In this document: positions 13,520 to 24,705 of the stretch, piece by piece
Position numbering within the stretch: the stretch's first letter is position 1
How the letters are laid out: each line of letters starts with the position of its first letter
NCBI GenBank assembly: GCA_016716465.1
Contig: JADJWH010000001.1
Location: forward strand, 1,364,001-1,428,000
Direction of reading: 5' to 3'
DNA: 64,000 nt
Source: Gammaproteobacteria bacterium
Lineage (GTDB): Bacteria; Pseudomonadota; Gammaproteobacteria; SZUA-140
Translations under genes and position numbers: made by a program
Notes under the pieces: generated by a model
Told to the model about the DNA's origin: nothing
What the model saw: the letters and a program-made list of their open reading frames with translations, nothing else
Database searches by the model: none

Positions 13520-14758
13520 TCAGCCCGCGACGCTGCCGGCCAGCAGCAGGTCCATCACGTTGGTGCCGCTTGCGCCGGTGTTTATCAGGTCGCCGCTGGC
13601 CGCGAGAAAGGTGCCGGCGTCCGCACGCCGCAGACACTCCAGCGGATCTAGGCCCAGTGCGCGTCCCCGCGCCACGGTCGCGCCGTCGACCACCGCTCCC
13701 GCCGCCGACCCGGGACCGTCCCCCCCGTCGGTCCCGGCCGCGAGCAGGATGCGCCCGGACAGGCCGGCGAGTTCCGTTGCCGCGGCCAGCGCGAGTTGCT
13801 GGCAGCGCCCGCCACGCCCCGGCGCCTCGGGCAGCGTCACCACGGTCTCCCCCGACCAGATGTGCAACAACGGGTCCTCTTCGCGCAGCCGACGCGCCAG
13901 GCGCCGGCCCGCCGGCTCCGCCTCGCCGGTAATCAGGTCCGGATGCAGTCGCACGCGATACCCCAGGGCCCCCGCGCGCGCCGCGGCGGCCTGGCGCGCA
14001 TCGTGCGAGGTGGCGATGAGACGTGTCTCGATGGCGCGGAAACACGGCGCGCCGGCGGCGGGCGGTGCGGGCGCGTGAGCGGCGAACTCCGCCAGCCACG
14101 CCGGCGGCTCCCGTCCCGTCGCCCCGGCCGCGGCGACGGGGGTCAACAGGCCGGAGCCAATCACGGCGGGATCGTCGCCGGGCACGTCGGAGATCAGCAA
14201 TTGCAGCGTGCGCACGCCGCCGAGAAGCGCCGCCAGCCTGCCGCCCTTGATGAGCGAGAGCCGCGTGCGCACGCGATTGATCGCGGCGATGTCCCAGCCG
14301 CACCCGAGCAGCCAGTCGTGCGCGCGGCGCAGATCGGCGAGCTGGAGCGGCGCGGGCGGCGCCTCCACCAGCGCGGAGGCGCCGCCCGAGATCAGGAACA
14401 GAAAACTCGACGGCGCTGGGGCGCGCGCGATGAATTCGCGCAGTTGATCCCCCGCGCGCAGGCTGTTGGCGTCGGGCAGCGGATGACCGGCCTCGATGAG
14501 CGTGACCGGCAGGCCGGCGGGGAATCCCGTCGCGGCATGTTCGTACTTGGTGATGACCAGCACCGACTCGGCCGCCGCGCCGAGCGCGTCGCAGGCGCCG
14601 AGCGCCATCGGGCCCGCCGCCTTGCCGACGGCGATCACGCGCACCCGCGCGCCCGGCTTCCAGCCGGCCAGTTGCGCGCGCACCCGGTCGCGGCCGTTCA
14701 CCGCGGCGACCGCATGACGATAGATGTCCAGCAGATCGGCGCGGGCGTCGCGGTTCAC
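13520..14758 (-). CDS. Glycerate 2-kinase (MOFRL family)
   Basis: Phosphorylates D-glycerate to 2-phosphoglycerate. The 412-residue protein has the N-terminal DUF4147 half (VIAVGKAAGPMALGA, SGGASALVEAP) and the C-terminal MOFRL half (SGETVVTL, GRCQQLALAAA, GTDGGDGPGSAAGAV). The family is also annotated TtuD or 'hydroxypyruvate reductase' in older databases. It starts 31 bp after metZ on the same strand and is probably co-transcribed with it. The C-terminal NTGTN-like motif reads INTGASGTNVMDL. Confidence 0.9.
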   Translation of the reverse strand: MNRDARADLLDIYRHAVAAVNGRDRVRAQLAGWKPGARVRVIAVGKAAGPMALGACDALGAAAESVLVITKYEHAATGFPAGLPVTLIEAGHPLPDANSLRAGDQLREFIARAPAPSSFLFLISGGASALVEAPPAPLQLADLRRAHDWLLGCGWDIAAINRVRTRLSLIKGGRLAALLGGVRTLQLLISDVPGDDPAVIGSGLLTPVAAAGATGREPPAWLAEFAAHAPAPPAAGAPCFRAIETRLIATSHDARQAAAARAGALGYRVRLHPDLITGEAEPAGRRLARRLREEDPLLHIWSGETVVTLPEAPGRGGRCQQLALAAATELAGLSGRILLAAGTDGGDGPGSAAGAVVDGATVARGRALGLDPLECLRRADAGTFLAASGDLINTGASGTNVMDLLLAGSVAG

Positions 14759-14789
14759 CTGGGCCTGTCCGCGCGGGACCTTCGCTTCC

Positions 14790-15977
14790 CTAAAGGGCGG
14801 CGAATCCGCGCTTCAGGTCGGTCATGAGGTCGTCGACGTCCTCCAGGCCGACCGCGATGCGCACCAGCCCTTCGCGGATGCCGGCGGACTCGCGCGCCTC
14901 CGCCGTCAGGCGTCCGTGGGTAGTGGTCGCGGGATGCGTGATCGAGGACTTCGTGTCGCCGAGGTTGGCGGTGACGGAGATCAGCTTTACCGCATTGATG
15001 AAACGCCAGGCCTCGGCGCGGCCGCCCGCCAGCTCGAAGGCCAGCAGTCCGCCGAAACCGCTCTGCTGGCGCCGCGCCAGCTCGCGCTGCGGATGTTCCG
15101 GCAGGCCGGCGTAGTACACCCGCCGCACGGCGGACTGCCCTCCGAGCCACTCAGCCAGACGCTGCGCGCCGGCGCTGTGCGCCTGCATGCGCACGGCCAG
15201 CGTCTCCAGTCCCTTGAGGAACACCCAGGCATTGAACGGGCTGAGGCACGCGCCCGTCGTGCGCAACGCGCCGTAGACGTCCTTGCCGACCAGCGCCTCG
15301 CTGCCGACGACGGCGCCGCCGACACAGCGCCCCTGGCCGTCGATGTACTTGGTCGCCGACAGCACGACGATGTCGGCGCCCAGCGCCAGCGGGCGCTGCA
15401 GCGCCGCGGTGCAGACGGTGTTGTCGACCGCCAGCAGGCAGCCGTGGCGGTGCGCCAGCGCGGCGAGCGCGGCGATATCGGCGATCTGCGCCAGCGGATT
15501 GGCCGGCGTCTCGACGAACAGCAGGCGGGTGTTCGGCCGCAGCGCGGACTCCCACGCCGCCAGGTCGGTCAGGGGGACGAAGCTCGTCTCGATGCCGAAA
15601 CGCCCGAGGTAGGTGCCGAACAGCAGCGCGGTATTGCCGAACACCCCGTGCGCGCACACCACATGGTCGCCTGCCTTGAGCAGGCCGAGGCAGGCGGTGA
15701 GTATCGCCGCCATGCCGGATGAGGTCGCCACGCAACGCTCGCCGCCTTCGAGCGCCGCCAGCCGGCGCTCGAAGGCATTGACGGTGGGATTGGTGAAGCG
15801 CGAATACACATTGCCGGGCTCCGCGCCGGAGAACCGCGCCGCCGCCTGCTCGGCGCTGCCGAACACGAAGCTGGAGGTCGTGAAGATCGGCTCCGATTGC
15901 TCGCCCTGCTCGGTGCGCCGCACCCCGGCGCGGACACCGCGGGTCGAGAACCCGTATTCGTCGAACTCATCCGTCAT
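14790..15977 (-). CDS. metZ: O-succinylhomoserine sulfhydrylase
   Basis: A PLP enzyme of the Cys/Met metabolism family that makes homocysteine from O-succinylhomoserine and sulfide in methionine synthesis. The 395-residue protein begins MTDEFDEYGFSTRGVRAG. The PLP lysine lies in VVLSATKYIDGQGR. The start is supported by GGGAGG 7 nt upstream; a longer in-frame extension exists but is not conserved in character. MetZ next to purF is the common arrangement in Pseudomonas and relatives. Its leader contains a terminator-like hairpin (see the 16025-16056 entry). Confidence 0.94.
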   Translation of the reverse strand: MTDEFDEYGFSTRGVRAGVRRTEQGEQSEPIFTTSSFVFGSAEQAAARFSGAEPGNVYSRFTNPTVNAFERRLAALEGGERCVATSSGMAAILTACLGLLKAGDHVVCAHGVFGNTALLFGTYLGRFGIETSFVPLTDLAAWESALRPNTRLLFVETPANPLAQIADIAALAALAHRHGCLLAVDNTVCTAALQRPLALGADIVVLSATKYIDGQGRCVGGAVVGSEALVGKDVYGALRTTGACLSPFNAWVFLKGLETLAVRMQAHSAGAQRLAEWLGGQSAVRRVYYAGLPEHPQRELARRQQSGFGGLLAFELAGGRAEAWRFINAVKLISVTANLGDTKSSITHPATTTHGRLTAEARESAGIREGLVRIAVGLEDVDDLMTDLKRGFAAL

Positions 15978-16024
15978 CGCACGCCTCCCGGCAACACGCG
16001 GCCATTTGCCATGGCCCATAAACG

Positions 16025-16056
16025 AAAAAACCCGCAACGGCGCGCGCCAAAGCAGG
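16025..16056 (-). promoter_or_regulatory. Terminator-like hairpin with U6 tract inside the metZ leader (candidate attenuator)
   Basis: On the minus strand a GC-rich stem (CCTGC pairing with GCGGG, enclosing GGCGCGCGCC) is followed by six T residues. It lies between the predicted metZ promoter (-10 at 16076-16081) and the metZ ATG at 15977. It has the form of an intrinsic terminator that would stop transcription before metZ unless prevented. Confidence 0.45.
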
Positions 16057-16075
16057 TATTCCGCTTTAGCCGCAT

Positions 16076-16104
16076 TTATTACGCGCCCGCAAGCTGAAGA
16101 TCAA
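16076..16104 (-). promoter_or_regulatory. Likely sigma-70 promoter of metZ
   Basis: On the minus strand, TTGATC (16099-16104) and TAATAA (16076-16081) are separated by exactly 17 bp. It lies just downstream of the purF terminator and about 100 bp before metZ, so metZ is probably transcribed independently of the purF operon. Confidence 0.55.
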
Positions 16105-16133
16105 ATCGGCGCATGCGCAAAGGGTAGAAAACG

Positions 16134-16158
16134 CACCGCGGCTTGTCAAGCCGCGGTG
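16134..16158 (-). terminator. Intrinsic terminator of the purF operon
   Basis: A perfect 11-bp stem (CACCGCGGCTT / AAGCCGCGGTG, 3-nt loop) begins 6 bp past the purF stop and is followed on the minus strand by CGTTTTCT. The position and shape are those of a rho-independent terminator. Confidence 0.8.
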
Positions 16159-16164
16159 CCGCGC

Positions 16165-17670
<1,506 letters not shown>

Positions 17671-17673
17671 TGC

Positions 17674-18198
17674 CTACCCTCCGTCCGCGAATTCGCCCGC
17701 GGCCCGCGGAATCGATTGCACGATCCCGTTCGCGGCGCCGCCCAAGCCATCCCACGCCCAGTCCGACAGGATGGTGAAATAACCGATCAGCCGCGACTGC
17801 TGCCAGGCCGCGTCCTGCGCCAGCGGCGTCAGCGCCGCCACCATCACCAGCACGGCCGCCACCACGACGCCGCGCAGCGCGCCGAACAGCGCCCCGAGGG
17901 CGCGATCGGCGAAGCCCAGCCCTCCCGCGCGCACCAGCCGCGATACGAGACTGGCGAGCAGCATGCCGGTGAGCAGGACGACGAGGAAAATGAGCAGGAA
18001 TGCCGTACCGATCCGTACGCTTTCATAAGGGACCGCTCCCTCCAACAGCCTGGAGGCCGGATACGAATAGTGAAAGGCCAGCCAGAAAGACAATACCCAT
18101 ACCGCCAGTGAAATGACCTCTTTTACGACGCCGCGGAACAGGCTCAGCAATGTCGACAGCGCGATCACGACGATGATGACTATATCAAGCCACGTCAT
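17674..18198 (-). CDS. cvpA: CvpA family inner-membrane protein
   Basis: A 174-residue integral membrane protein with four predicted transmembrane segments, beginning MTWLDIVIIVVIALSTLLSL. The family is associated with colicin V production in E. coli; its precise biochemical role is not established. The conserved early segment GVVKEVISLAVWVLSFWLAF is present. It sits between the SPOR-domain gene and purF, the usual order. Confidence 0.93.
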   Translation of the reverse strand: MTWLDIVIIVVIALSTLLSLFRGVVKEVISLAVWVLSFWLAFHYSYPASRLLEGAVPYESVRIGTAFLLIFLVVLLTGMLLASLVSRLVRAGGLGFADRALGALFGALRGVVVAAVLVMVAALTPLAQDAAWQQSRLIGYFTILSDWAWDGLGGAANGIVQSIPRAAGEFADGG

Positions 18199-18221
18199 CC
18201 AGGCGAGGCCTTATTCTACCA

Positions 18222-18758
18222 CTATTCGGTGCGCGTGCCGCGCCCGTCATAACTGACCACCACGGCCTGCAGCTTCATCTCCCGGGCCACTTTCTCGCGC
18301 ACCTGATCGCTGCGGGCGCGCTCCATCTCGGGACCGATGCGCACGCGCAGCACCGGCTTGCCGTCGATTACCTCCCGGTCGATGAACACCGCCTTGTAGC
18401 CCTTGGCGCGCAACTGGTCGCGCAGCGCGCGGGCATTGTCCTCGCTGGAAAAGCTGCCCACCTGGACCACCCACACGGCAGGCCGGCCCGCAACCGGCTC
18501 CGCGGGCGCCGCCGGGGCGACGGGCTCCGCATCGACCGGGGCGACGGCGCCCCCCGGCGCGACCAGCGGCACCTCCTCGATGCGGAAATCGCGCGGCTGT
18601 TCCGGGATATTGTCCCGCGCGGACAGATGGAGCTGTCCGGCGTCGAAATCGAGCACCAGCGGGACCACGATCACCGCCAGCGCGATGAGCACCAGGGCGC
18701 CCACCAGGCGGTGCTGGAGATTCGGCCGCTGGCCTTCCTGCTGTCTGTATTCCTTCAT
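18222..18758 (-). CDS. SPOR-domain inner-membrane protein (DedD-like)
   Basis: A 178-residue protein with a short cytoplasmic N-terminus, one transmembrane helix (about residues 18-37), a Pro/Ala-rich linker and a C-terminal SPOR domain (WVVQVGSFSSEDNARALRDQ onward). SPOR domains bind denuded septal peptidoglycan, so a cell-division role as for E. coli DedD is likely. It overlaps the folC stop by ATGA, indicating translational coupling, and precedes cvpA as dedD does in E. coli. Confidence 0.9.
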   Translation of the reverse strand: MKEYRQQEGQRPNLQHRLVGALVLIALAVIVVPLVLDFDAGQLHLSARDNIPEQPRDFRIEEVPLVAPGGAVAPVDAEPVAPAAPAEPVAGRPAVWVVQVGSFSSEDNARALRDQLRAKGYKAVFIDREVIDGKPVLRVRIGPEMERARSDQVREKVAREMKLQAVVVSYDGRGTRTE

Positions 18759-20077
18759 GACCGTGCAGATTCTAGCTCAGAGGATGCGTCGATGACACCG
18801 CCGCCCAGCGCGCGCATGACCGCGCCGACGGTATAGAACGAACCGAAGACCACGATCCGGTCTCCGGACCGAGCCGCGGACCGGGCGGCCCGCACCGCGG
18901 CCGGCGGGTCCGCGCAGACGCTGACGCCCGCCTCCGGCGCATGGAGGAGGATCCCCGCGCGCAGGCGCTCGACCGGCGCCGCCCGCTCCACCGTCAGCGC
19001 GCCCAGGTACCAGGCGTCCACCATGCCGGCCAGGGACGATATCATACCGTCGATGTCCTTGTCGCCGAGGATGGCCGCCACCGCGAGCGTGCGCCCCGGA
19101 ACCGGCCGCTCCGCCAGCGTGCGCGCCAGCGCCTGCGCGCCCTCCAGATTGTGGGCGACGTCCAGGATGCACGGCACCCCGTCCACGAGCAGACATTGAA
19201 AGCGCCCGGCCAGGGAAACCGACCGCAGGCCTTCTTCCAGGGCGGCGCGCCCCACGTCCAGCCGGTCCTCGAGCAGGCGCAGCGCCATCAGCGCCCCCGC
19301 AGCATTGCGGTACTGGAATCCGCCCGCCAGGGCGGGCGCCGGGAGGGCTTCCCGCCGGATCCCCCCGCCCCACCACGACCAGGCGCCGCCCGCGCCGGCG
19401 GCCGCCTCATAGCCGAAATCCCGCCCGATTCGATGCAAGCCGGCCCCCACGGCGGCGGCCGCGGCGACCAGGGAGCGCGGCGGGTCGGGGTCGCCGCAGA
19501 CCGCGGGACGGCCGCACCGGAAGATCCCCGCCTTCTCCGCGCCGATGGCCTCGCGGTCGGGACCGAGCCAGTCCACATGGTCGATGGCGATACCGGTCAC
19601 CAGCGCCACGTCGGGATCCACCAGATTGACCGCGTCGAGGCGCCCGCCCATGCCCACCTCGAGCACGGCGACATCGGGCCGGGCACGCGTGAAATGATCG
19701 AGCGCCGCCAGCGTGCCGAATTCGAAATAGGTCAGGCTGACGTCGCCGCGCGCGCGGTCCACGCGCTCGAAGGCCGCGCACAATTCCGCGTCGCCCGCCT
19801 CCCGGCCGCCGACACGCACGCGCTCGTTGTAACGCAGCAGATGGGGCGAGGTATAGGTGGCGACGCGATATCCCGCGGCCGAGAGAATGGCCTCGAGCAG
19901 CGCGACGCTGGAACCCTTGCCATTGGTCCCCGCCACCGTCACCACGGGACAGGGCAACGCGGCGTCGAATCCGAGCGCCGCGGCGACGCGGCGCACGCGC
20001 TCCAGTCCGAGTTCGATGCTGCGCGGATGGAGGCCTTCCAGCCAGGCGAGCCAGGCGTCGAGGGTGTCGAAGCGCAT
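18755..20077 (-). CDS. folC: Bifunctional folylpolyglutamate synthase / dihydrofolate synthase
   Basis: Adds glutamate to dihydropteroate and to reduced folates in the cytoplasm. The 440-residue Mur-ligase-like protein shows the P-loop TVAGTNGKGSSVALLEAIL, SPHLLRYNERVRV, and DVAHNLEGAQALA in the C-terminal domain. It lies 37 bp after accD and overlaps the SPOR-domain gene by 4 bp. The order accD-folC-dedD-cvpA-purF is conserved in gammaproteobacteria. Confidence 0.96.
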   Translation of the reverse strand: MRFDTLDAWLAWLEGLHPRSIELGLERVRRVAAALGFDAALPCPVVTVAGTNGKGSSVALLEAILSAAGYRVATYTSPHLLRYNERVRVGGREAGDAELCAAFERVDRARGDVSLTYFEFGTLAALDHFTRARPDVAVLEVGMGGRLDAVNLVDPDVALVTGIAIDHVDWLGPDREAIGAEKAGIFRCGRPAVCGDPDPPRSLVAAAAAVGAGLHRIGRDFGYEAAAGAGGAWSWWGGGIRREALPAPALAGGFQYRNAAGALMALRLLEDRLDVGRAALEEGLRSVSLAGRFQCLLVDGVPCILDVAHNLEGAQALARTLAERPVPGRTLAVAAILGDKDIDGMISSLAGMVDAWYLGALTVERAAPVERLRAGILLHAPEAGVSVCADPPAAVRAARSAARSGDRIVVFGSFYTVGAVMRALGGGVIDASSELESARS

Positions 20078-20114
20078 GGGTTTCAGGGGGTAGCGCGGAC
20101 GGCGCGCGACGGGA

Positions 20115-20975
20115 TCACGCCGGCGGGCGCTTGGTCATCATCGCGAGCAGGCTGTGGATCTTGTCGCGCATGTTGCGCCGGTCGATGATCAGGTCGATCG
20201 CCCCGTGCTCGAGCAGGAATTCACTGCGCTGGAAACCCTCCGGAAGCTTCTCGCGCACGGTCTGCTCGATCACGCGCGGTCCGGCGAAGCCGATCAGCGC
20301 ATTGGGCTCGGCGGCGTTGATGTCACCGAGCATGGCGAGACTGGCCGACACGCCGCCCATGGTGGGGTCGGTCATGACGGAGATGAACGGGATGCCCTTG
20401 GCGTTCATCTTGGCCAGCACCGCGCTGGTCTTCGCCATCTGCATCAGCGACACCAACGCTTCCTGCATGCGCGCGCCGCCGCTGGCCGAGAAGCACACCA
20501 GCGGGATGCCGCGCTCGAGACAGATGTTGGCGCCGCGCACGAAGCGCTCGCCCACCACCGACCCCATGGAGCCGCCCATGAAGCTGAACTCGAAGGCGGC
20601 GGAAACCAGCGGCAGCCCCTTCACCTTGCCCATCATGACGATCAGCGCGTCCTTCTCGCCGGTCGCCTTCTGCGCCTGGATCAGACGGTCGCGGTATTTC
20701 TTGGAATCGCGGAAGCGCAGGAAATCCAGCGGTTCGATCTCGGCGCCGATCTCGACGCGCGGGTCGGGATCGAGGAACATGTCGAGGCGCGCGCGCGCGC
20801 CGATGCGCTCATGGAAACCGCACTTCGGGCAGACCCCGTAGCTGCGCTCGAGCTCGGCGCGATAGAGGATCTGGCTGCAGGAATTGCACTTGGTCCACAG
20901 GCCCTCGGGGATGGATTTCTTGCGTCCGCCTTCGGTGCGGATCTTGGTGGGCAGCAGTTTCTCAAACCAGTTCAT
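20115..20975 (-). CDS. accD: Acetyl-CoA carboxylase carboxyltransferase subunit beta
   Basis: Forms the carboxyltransferase with AccA and makes malonyl-CoA for fatty acid synthesis. The 286-residue protein has the N-terminal zinc ribbon with Cys30, Cys33, Cys49 and Cys52, then the crotonase-like carboxyltransferase core with [18 protein letters not shown] and [12 protein letters not shown]. It follows trpA by about 50 bp. Confidence 0.97.
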   Translation of the reverse strand: MNWFEKLLPTKIRTEGGRKKSIPEGLWTKCNSCSQILYRAELERSYGVCPKCGFHERIGARARLDMFLDPDPRVEIGAEIEPLDFLRFRDSKKYRDRLIQAQKATGEKDALIVMMGKVKGLPLVSAAFEFSFMGGSMGSVVGERFVRGANICLERGIPLVCFSASGGARMQEALVSLMQMAKTSAVLAKMNAKGIPFISVMTDPTMGGVSASLAMLGDINAAEPNALIGFAGPRVIEQTVREKLPEGFQRSEFLLEHGAIDLIIDRRNMRDKIHSLLAMMTKRPPA

Positions 20976-21028
20976 CGTTCAGCGCGACCCATCCCCGATT
21001 GCTTGTCGTGTTCCATCCCGGCCGCCCG

Positions 21029-21841
21029 TCAGCGGCCCGCCGCGTCGATCGCCCGCCGCATCCCGGCCAGGCGCTCGCCGATGACGGCGCCGATGTTCGC
21101 GGTATCCGCGCCGGCATCCTCGATGATCCTGACCAGCGCGCTGCCGACCACCACGGCATCGGCCACCGCGGCGACGGCCGCGGCCGAGGCCGCATCCCGG
21201 ATGCCGAAGCCCACGCCAATCGGCAGCTCCGTGCAGGCGCGGATCTCCGCCACCTTGGCCCGGACCGAGGCCACATCCAGATTGGCCGCCCCGGTAACCC
21301 CTTTCAGCGACACATAATAGAGGAAACCCCGGGCCGACGCACTGATTGCGCGCAGCCGCTCCGGCGTGCTGGTCGGCGCGATCAGGAAGATCGGATCCAG
21401 CTCCTGCCCGGCGAGCGCCCCGAGCAGATCCCCGGCCTCTTCCGGCGGCAGATCCACGGTCAGCACGCCGTCGACTCCGGCCTCCGCCGCGGCCCGCGCG
21501 AAGGCGGCGTAACCCATGGCCTCGACCGGATTCAGGTAGCCCATCAGCACCACCGGCGTCGCGGCGTCGTCGCGCCGGAACTCGCGCACCATCTCCAGCA
21601 CACGGTGCAGGCTGACATGATGGGCGAGCGCGCGTTCGCTGGCGCGCTGGATCACCGGCCCGTCCGCCATCGGATCGGAGAACGGCACGCCCAGCTCGAT
21701 GACGTCGGCGCCGGCCGCCTTCATCGCGTGCATCAGCGGCACGGTCAATTCGGGCGCGGGATCGCCCGCGGTCACATAGGGAATCAGGGCCTTCTTCCCG
21801 GCGCCGCGCAGCCGTTTGAAACACTCCGCGAGCCGGCTCAT
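21029..21841 (-). CDS. trpA: Tryptophan synthase alpha subunit
   Basis: Cleaves indole-3-glycerol phosphate to indole and glyceraldehyde-3-phosphate. The 270-residue TIM-barrel protein begins [13 protein letters not shown]. The family blocks are [17 protein letters not shown] (catalytic Glu and the conserved FSDP), [15 protein letters not shown], the second acid in VDLPPEE, and VGFGIRD. Its ATG overlaps the trpB stop (ATGA), so it is coupled to trpB. Confidence 0.97.
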   Translation of the reverse strand: MSRLAECFKRLRGAGKKALIPYVTAGDPAPELTVPLMHAMKAAGADVIELGVPFSDPMADGPVIQRASERALAHHVSLHRVLEMVREFRRDDAATPVVLMGYLNPVEAMGYAAFARAAAEAGVDGVLTVDLPPEEAGDLLGALAGQELDPIFLIAPTSTPERLRAISASARGFLYYVSLKGVTGAANLDVASVRAKVAEIRACTELPIGVGFGIRDAASAAAVAAVADAVVVGSALVRIIEDAGADTANIGAVIGERLAGMRRAIDAAGR

Positions 21842-23061
21842 ACCTTGATCCCCTCGCGCGCCGCGACCGTATGGATGTCCTTGTCGCCGCGGCCGGACAG
21901 GCTGACAACGATAGTGCGGTCCTTCCCCAGGGTCGGCGCCAGGCGGGCCGCGTAGGCCAGCGCGTGGCTGGATTCCAGCGCCGGGATGATGCCTTCGATC
22001 CGCGTCAGCGCATGGAAGGCGTCCAGCGCCTCGCCATCGGTGATGGAGACGTAATTCGCCCGCCCGCTGTCCTTCAGCCAGGCGTGCTCGGGGCCGACGC
22101 CGGGATAGTCCAGGCCGGCCGAGATCGAATGGGTCTCGATGATCTGGCCGTCGTCGTCCATCATCAGATAGGTGCGGTTGCCGTGCAGGACGCCCGGACG
22201 GCCGGCGCACAGCGGCGCCGCGTGATGCCCGGTGCGAATGCCGTCGCCGGCGGCCTCGACGCCGTAGATCGCGACCGCGCCGTCGTCCAGGAATGGATGA
22301 AACAAGCCGATCGCGTTCGAGCCGCCGCCGACGCAGGCCACCAACGCGTCCGGCAGGCGCCCCGTCTGCGCGAGACACTGCGCGCGCGCCTCGCGCCCGA
22401 TCACGGACTGGAAGTCGCGCACCATGGCCGGATACGGATGCGGGCCGGCCACGGTGCCGATGATGTAGAAGGTGGAGTCGATGTTGGTGACCCAGTCGCG
22501 CATGGCCTCGTTCAGCGCGTCCTTCAGCGTGCGCGAGCCCGATTCGACCGGGACCACCTCGGCGCCGAGCAGGCGCATGCGGTAGACGTTGATCGACTGC
22601 CGCTTGATGTCCTCGGCGCCCATGTAGACCACGCACTCCATGCCGAAGCGCGCCGCCACCGTCGCGCTGGCCACGCCGTGCTGGCCGGCGCCGGTCTCCG
22701 CGATGACGCGCTTCTTGCCCATGCGGCGCGCGAGCAGCGCCTGTCCGATGGTGTTGTTGATCTTGTGCGCGCCGGTGTGATTCAGATCCTCGCGCTTGAG
22801 ATAGATCTGGGCGCCGCCCAGCTCGCGACTCCAGCGTTCGGCGTGGTAGAGCGGCGACGGCCGGCCCACGTAGTACTGCAGATCGCGGTCGAACTCGGCG
22901 AGGAATTCGGGATCCTTGAGGTAATGCTCGTAGGCCTGGCGCAGTTCCTCCAGCGGGGCCATCAGGGTCTCCGCCACGAAACGTCCGCCATAGGGACCGA
23001 AATGCCCTGCCGCGTCCGGCAGGCTGTTCCAGTCAGGCTTTGTCTCAACCGTTTTTGCCAC
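21838..23061 (-). CDS. trpB: Tryptophan synthase beta subunit
   Basis: PLP enzyme that joins indole and serine to tryptophan within the alpha2beta2 complex. The 407-residue protein has the PLP lysine in [26 protein letters not shown], and the phosphate-binding GGGSNAIG. It starts 17 bp after trpF. trpFBA without trpCDEG is the split operon layout found in Pseudomonas and related lineages. Confidence 0.97.
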   Translation of the reverse strand: MAKTVETKPDWNSLPDAAGHFGPYGGRFVAETLMAPLEELRQAYEHYLKDPEFLAEFDRDLQYYVGRPSPLYHAERWSRELGGAQIYLKREDLNHTGAHKINNTIGQALLARRMGKKRVIAETGAGQHGVASATVAARFGMECVVYMGAEDIKRQSINVYRMRLLGAEVVPVESGSRTLKDALNEAMRDWVTNIDSTFYIIGTVAGPHPYPAMVRDFQSVIGREARAQCLAQTGRLPDALVACVGGGSNAIGLFHPFLDDGAVAIYGVEAAGDGIRTGHHAAPLCAGRPGVLHGNRTYLMMDDDGQIIETHSISAGLDYPGVGPEHAWLKDSGRANYVSITDGEALDAFHALTRIEGIIPALESSHALAYAARLAPTLGKDRTIVVSLSGRGDKDIHTVAAREGIKV

Positions 23062-23078
23062 GACTCTCCACCTCAGGA

Positions 23079-23729
23079 TTATTGACCAGTCTCGCGGTCG
23101 CCGGTCTCCGCGTCGACGCGCCGCACCGCCGCGAAGAAGGCGGCCATCCGCGCCGCGTCCTTAACTCCCTTCGCCGCCTCGACGCCGCCGCTCACGTCCA
23201 CGCCGTAGGGCCGCACGGCGCGAATCGCCTCCGTCACGTTCTCCGCCGTCAGTCCTCCGGCCAGCAGGATGTGCGCGCCGGGTCGCGCGGGCACCTCGCC
23301 CCACGCAAACGTCGTCCCGGTTCCTCCCGCCACCCCGGGGCGATAGGCATCGAGCAGCAGCGCACGGGCGTCGTGATAGCGCTCCGCCTCCGCCCGCACA
23401 TCGATGCCCGGCCGCATGCGCACCGCCTTGATGTAGGGCAAGCCGAAACGGCGGCAATCCGCCGGGGGTTCATCGCCGTGGAATTGCAGGATGTCGACGC
23501 GCACCCGTGCGAGCACGGCCGCGATCTCCGCGGCGGCGGCGTCGACGAACAGGCCCACGGCCTGGACGAATAGCGGCAGGCCGGCCGCGATCTCGGCCGC
23601 GCGGGCGATCTCCACATGGCGCGGGCTGCCTGCATAGAACACCAGCCCGATGGCGTCGGCGCCGAGCGCCGCGGCGGCCGCCGCGTCCTCGGTCCGGGTA
23701 ATGCCGCAGATCTTAACACGTGTGCGCAT
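23079..23729 (-). CDS. trpF: Phosphoribosylanthranilate isomerase
   Basis: Catalyses an Amadori rearrangement in tryptophan synthesis. The 216-residue TIM barrel begins [12 protein letters not shown], with the catalytic Cys in [12 protein letters not shown], the [12 protein letters not shown] region and [14 protein letters not shown] are typical. A longer open frame upstream (to 23789) lacks conserved sequence, so the ATG at 23729 is used. It is a separate protein here, not fused to TrpC. Confidence 0.96.
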   Translation of the reverse strand: MRTRVKICGITRTEDAAAAAALGADAIGLVFYAGSPRHVEIARAAEIAAGLPLFVQAVGLFVDAAAAEIAAVLARVRVDILQFHGDEPPADCRRFGLPYIKAVRMRPGIDVRAEAERYHDARALLLDAYRPGVAGGTGTTFAWGEVPARPGAHILLAGGLTAENVTEAIRAVRPYGVDVSGGVEAAKGVKDAARMAAFFAAVRRVDAETGDRETGQ

Positions 23730-23819
23730 AAGGTCGACTACAAGATACTCGAGAAAAGATGAAAGGGGAAAGACAATTCCCTGATCCACTGAAGAATCCT
23801 TCGACGGAGGGGCATGATC

Positions 23820-24599
23820 TCACCACACCCCGGGCCGGCCCGGCTCATACGGGATGCCGTACGCCTCGGGATATTCGACACCCACGAAATAGAGCCCGCC
23901 GGGCACGGCGTTCACCCCGCCCAGACGGCGATCGCGGTGCTCCAGCACCTCGCGCGACCAGTCCGTGTCCCGTTCACCGGCGCCGATCGCCATCAGCACG
24001 CCGGCGATGTTGCGCACCATGTGGTGCAGAAAGGCGTCGGCCACGATGTCGATGACGACGAATTCGCCGCGCCGCTGCACCTCCAGGCGCTGCACGGTGC
24101 GTACCGGGCTCCTGGCCTGGCAGGCATAGGCGCGATAGGAGGAGAAATCGTGACGGCCGACCAGGTGGACGGCCGCCGCGCCCATCCGGGCGGCGTCGAG
24201 CGCGCGATATTCCCACGCGACCGCGTCCGCCGGCAGTGCCGGCCGCACGGGGGTGTTGTGGATCACATAGCGGTAATGGCGCCGCACGGCCGAGAAGCGC
24301 GCGTGGAAATCGTCCGCCACCGGCCGCGCCCAGCGTACGCTGACATCCGGCGGCAGATGGGTGTTGGCGCCGAACACCCAGGAGCGGTCGCGGCGCCGCG
24401 CCGTGGTATCGAAATGCGCGACCTGCCCCAGCGCGTGCACGCCCGTGTCGGTGCGTCCGGCGCAGGCCACGCGCACCGGATGATCGGCCACGCGGGAAAG
24501 CGCCGCCTCGATGCAGGCCTGCACGGTGCGCACATCCTGCTGCAACTGCCAGCCGCAGAAATGCGTCCCCGCGTACTCTATGCCCAGCGCGACGCGCAT
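23820..24599 (-). CDS. truA: tRNA pseudouridine(38-40) synthase
   Basis: Modifies uridines 38-40 in tRNA anticodon stems. The 259-residue protein has the catalytic Asp51 in CAGRTDTGVHALGQ, the N-terminal LGIEYAGTHFCGWQ, and FLHHMVRNIAGVLM near the C-terminus. It opens the minus-strand run that continues into trpF, about 90 bp downstream. It is divergent from the carbonic anhydrase gene. Confidence 0.96.
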   Translation of the reverse strand: MRVALGIEYAGTHFCGWQLQQDVRTVQACIEAALSRVADHPVRVACAGRTDTGVHALGQVAHFDTTARRRDRSWVFGANTHLPPDVSVRWARPVADDFHARFSAVRRHYRYVIHNTPVRPALPADAVAWEYRALDAARMGAAAVHLVGRHDFSSYRAYACQARSPVRTVQRLEVQRRGEFVVIDIVADAFLHHMVRNIAGVLMAIGAGERDTDWSREVLEHRDRRLGGVNAVPGGLYFVGVEYPEAYGIPYEPGRPGVW

Positions 24600-24667
24600 C
24601 AGCGGAAGCTTCCGGGGCAGCCGGCGGCGGGAAACGCGGCGGGGAGGCGCGGCCTCCTGTCATTCTC

Positions 24668-24673
24668 TATAAT
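24668..24673 (+). promoter_or_regulatory. Possible -10 box for the carbonic anhydrase gene
   Basis: A perfect TATAAT lies 32 bp before the carbonic anhydrase ATG at 24706 in an otherwise GC-rich intergenic gap. No good -35 hexamer is visible at 16-18 bp upstream, so the promoter may depend on an activator or be weak. Confidence 0.4.
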
Positions 24674-24705
24674 CATCGTTCATCAAAGCCGGAGCACGGA
24701 ACGCC

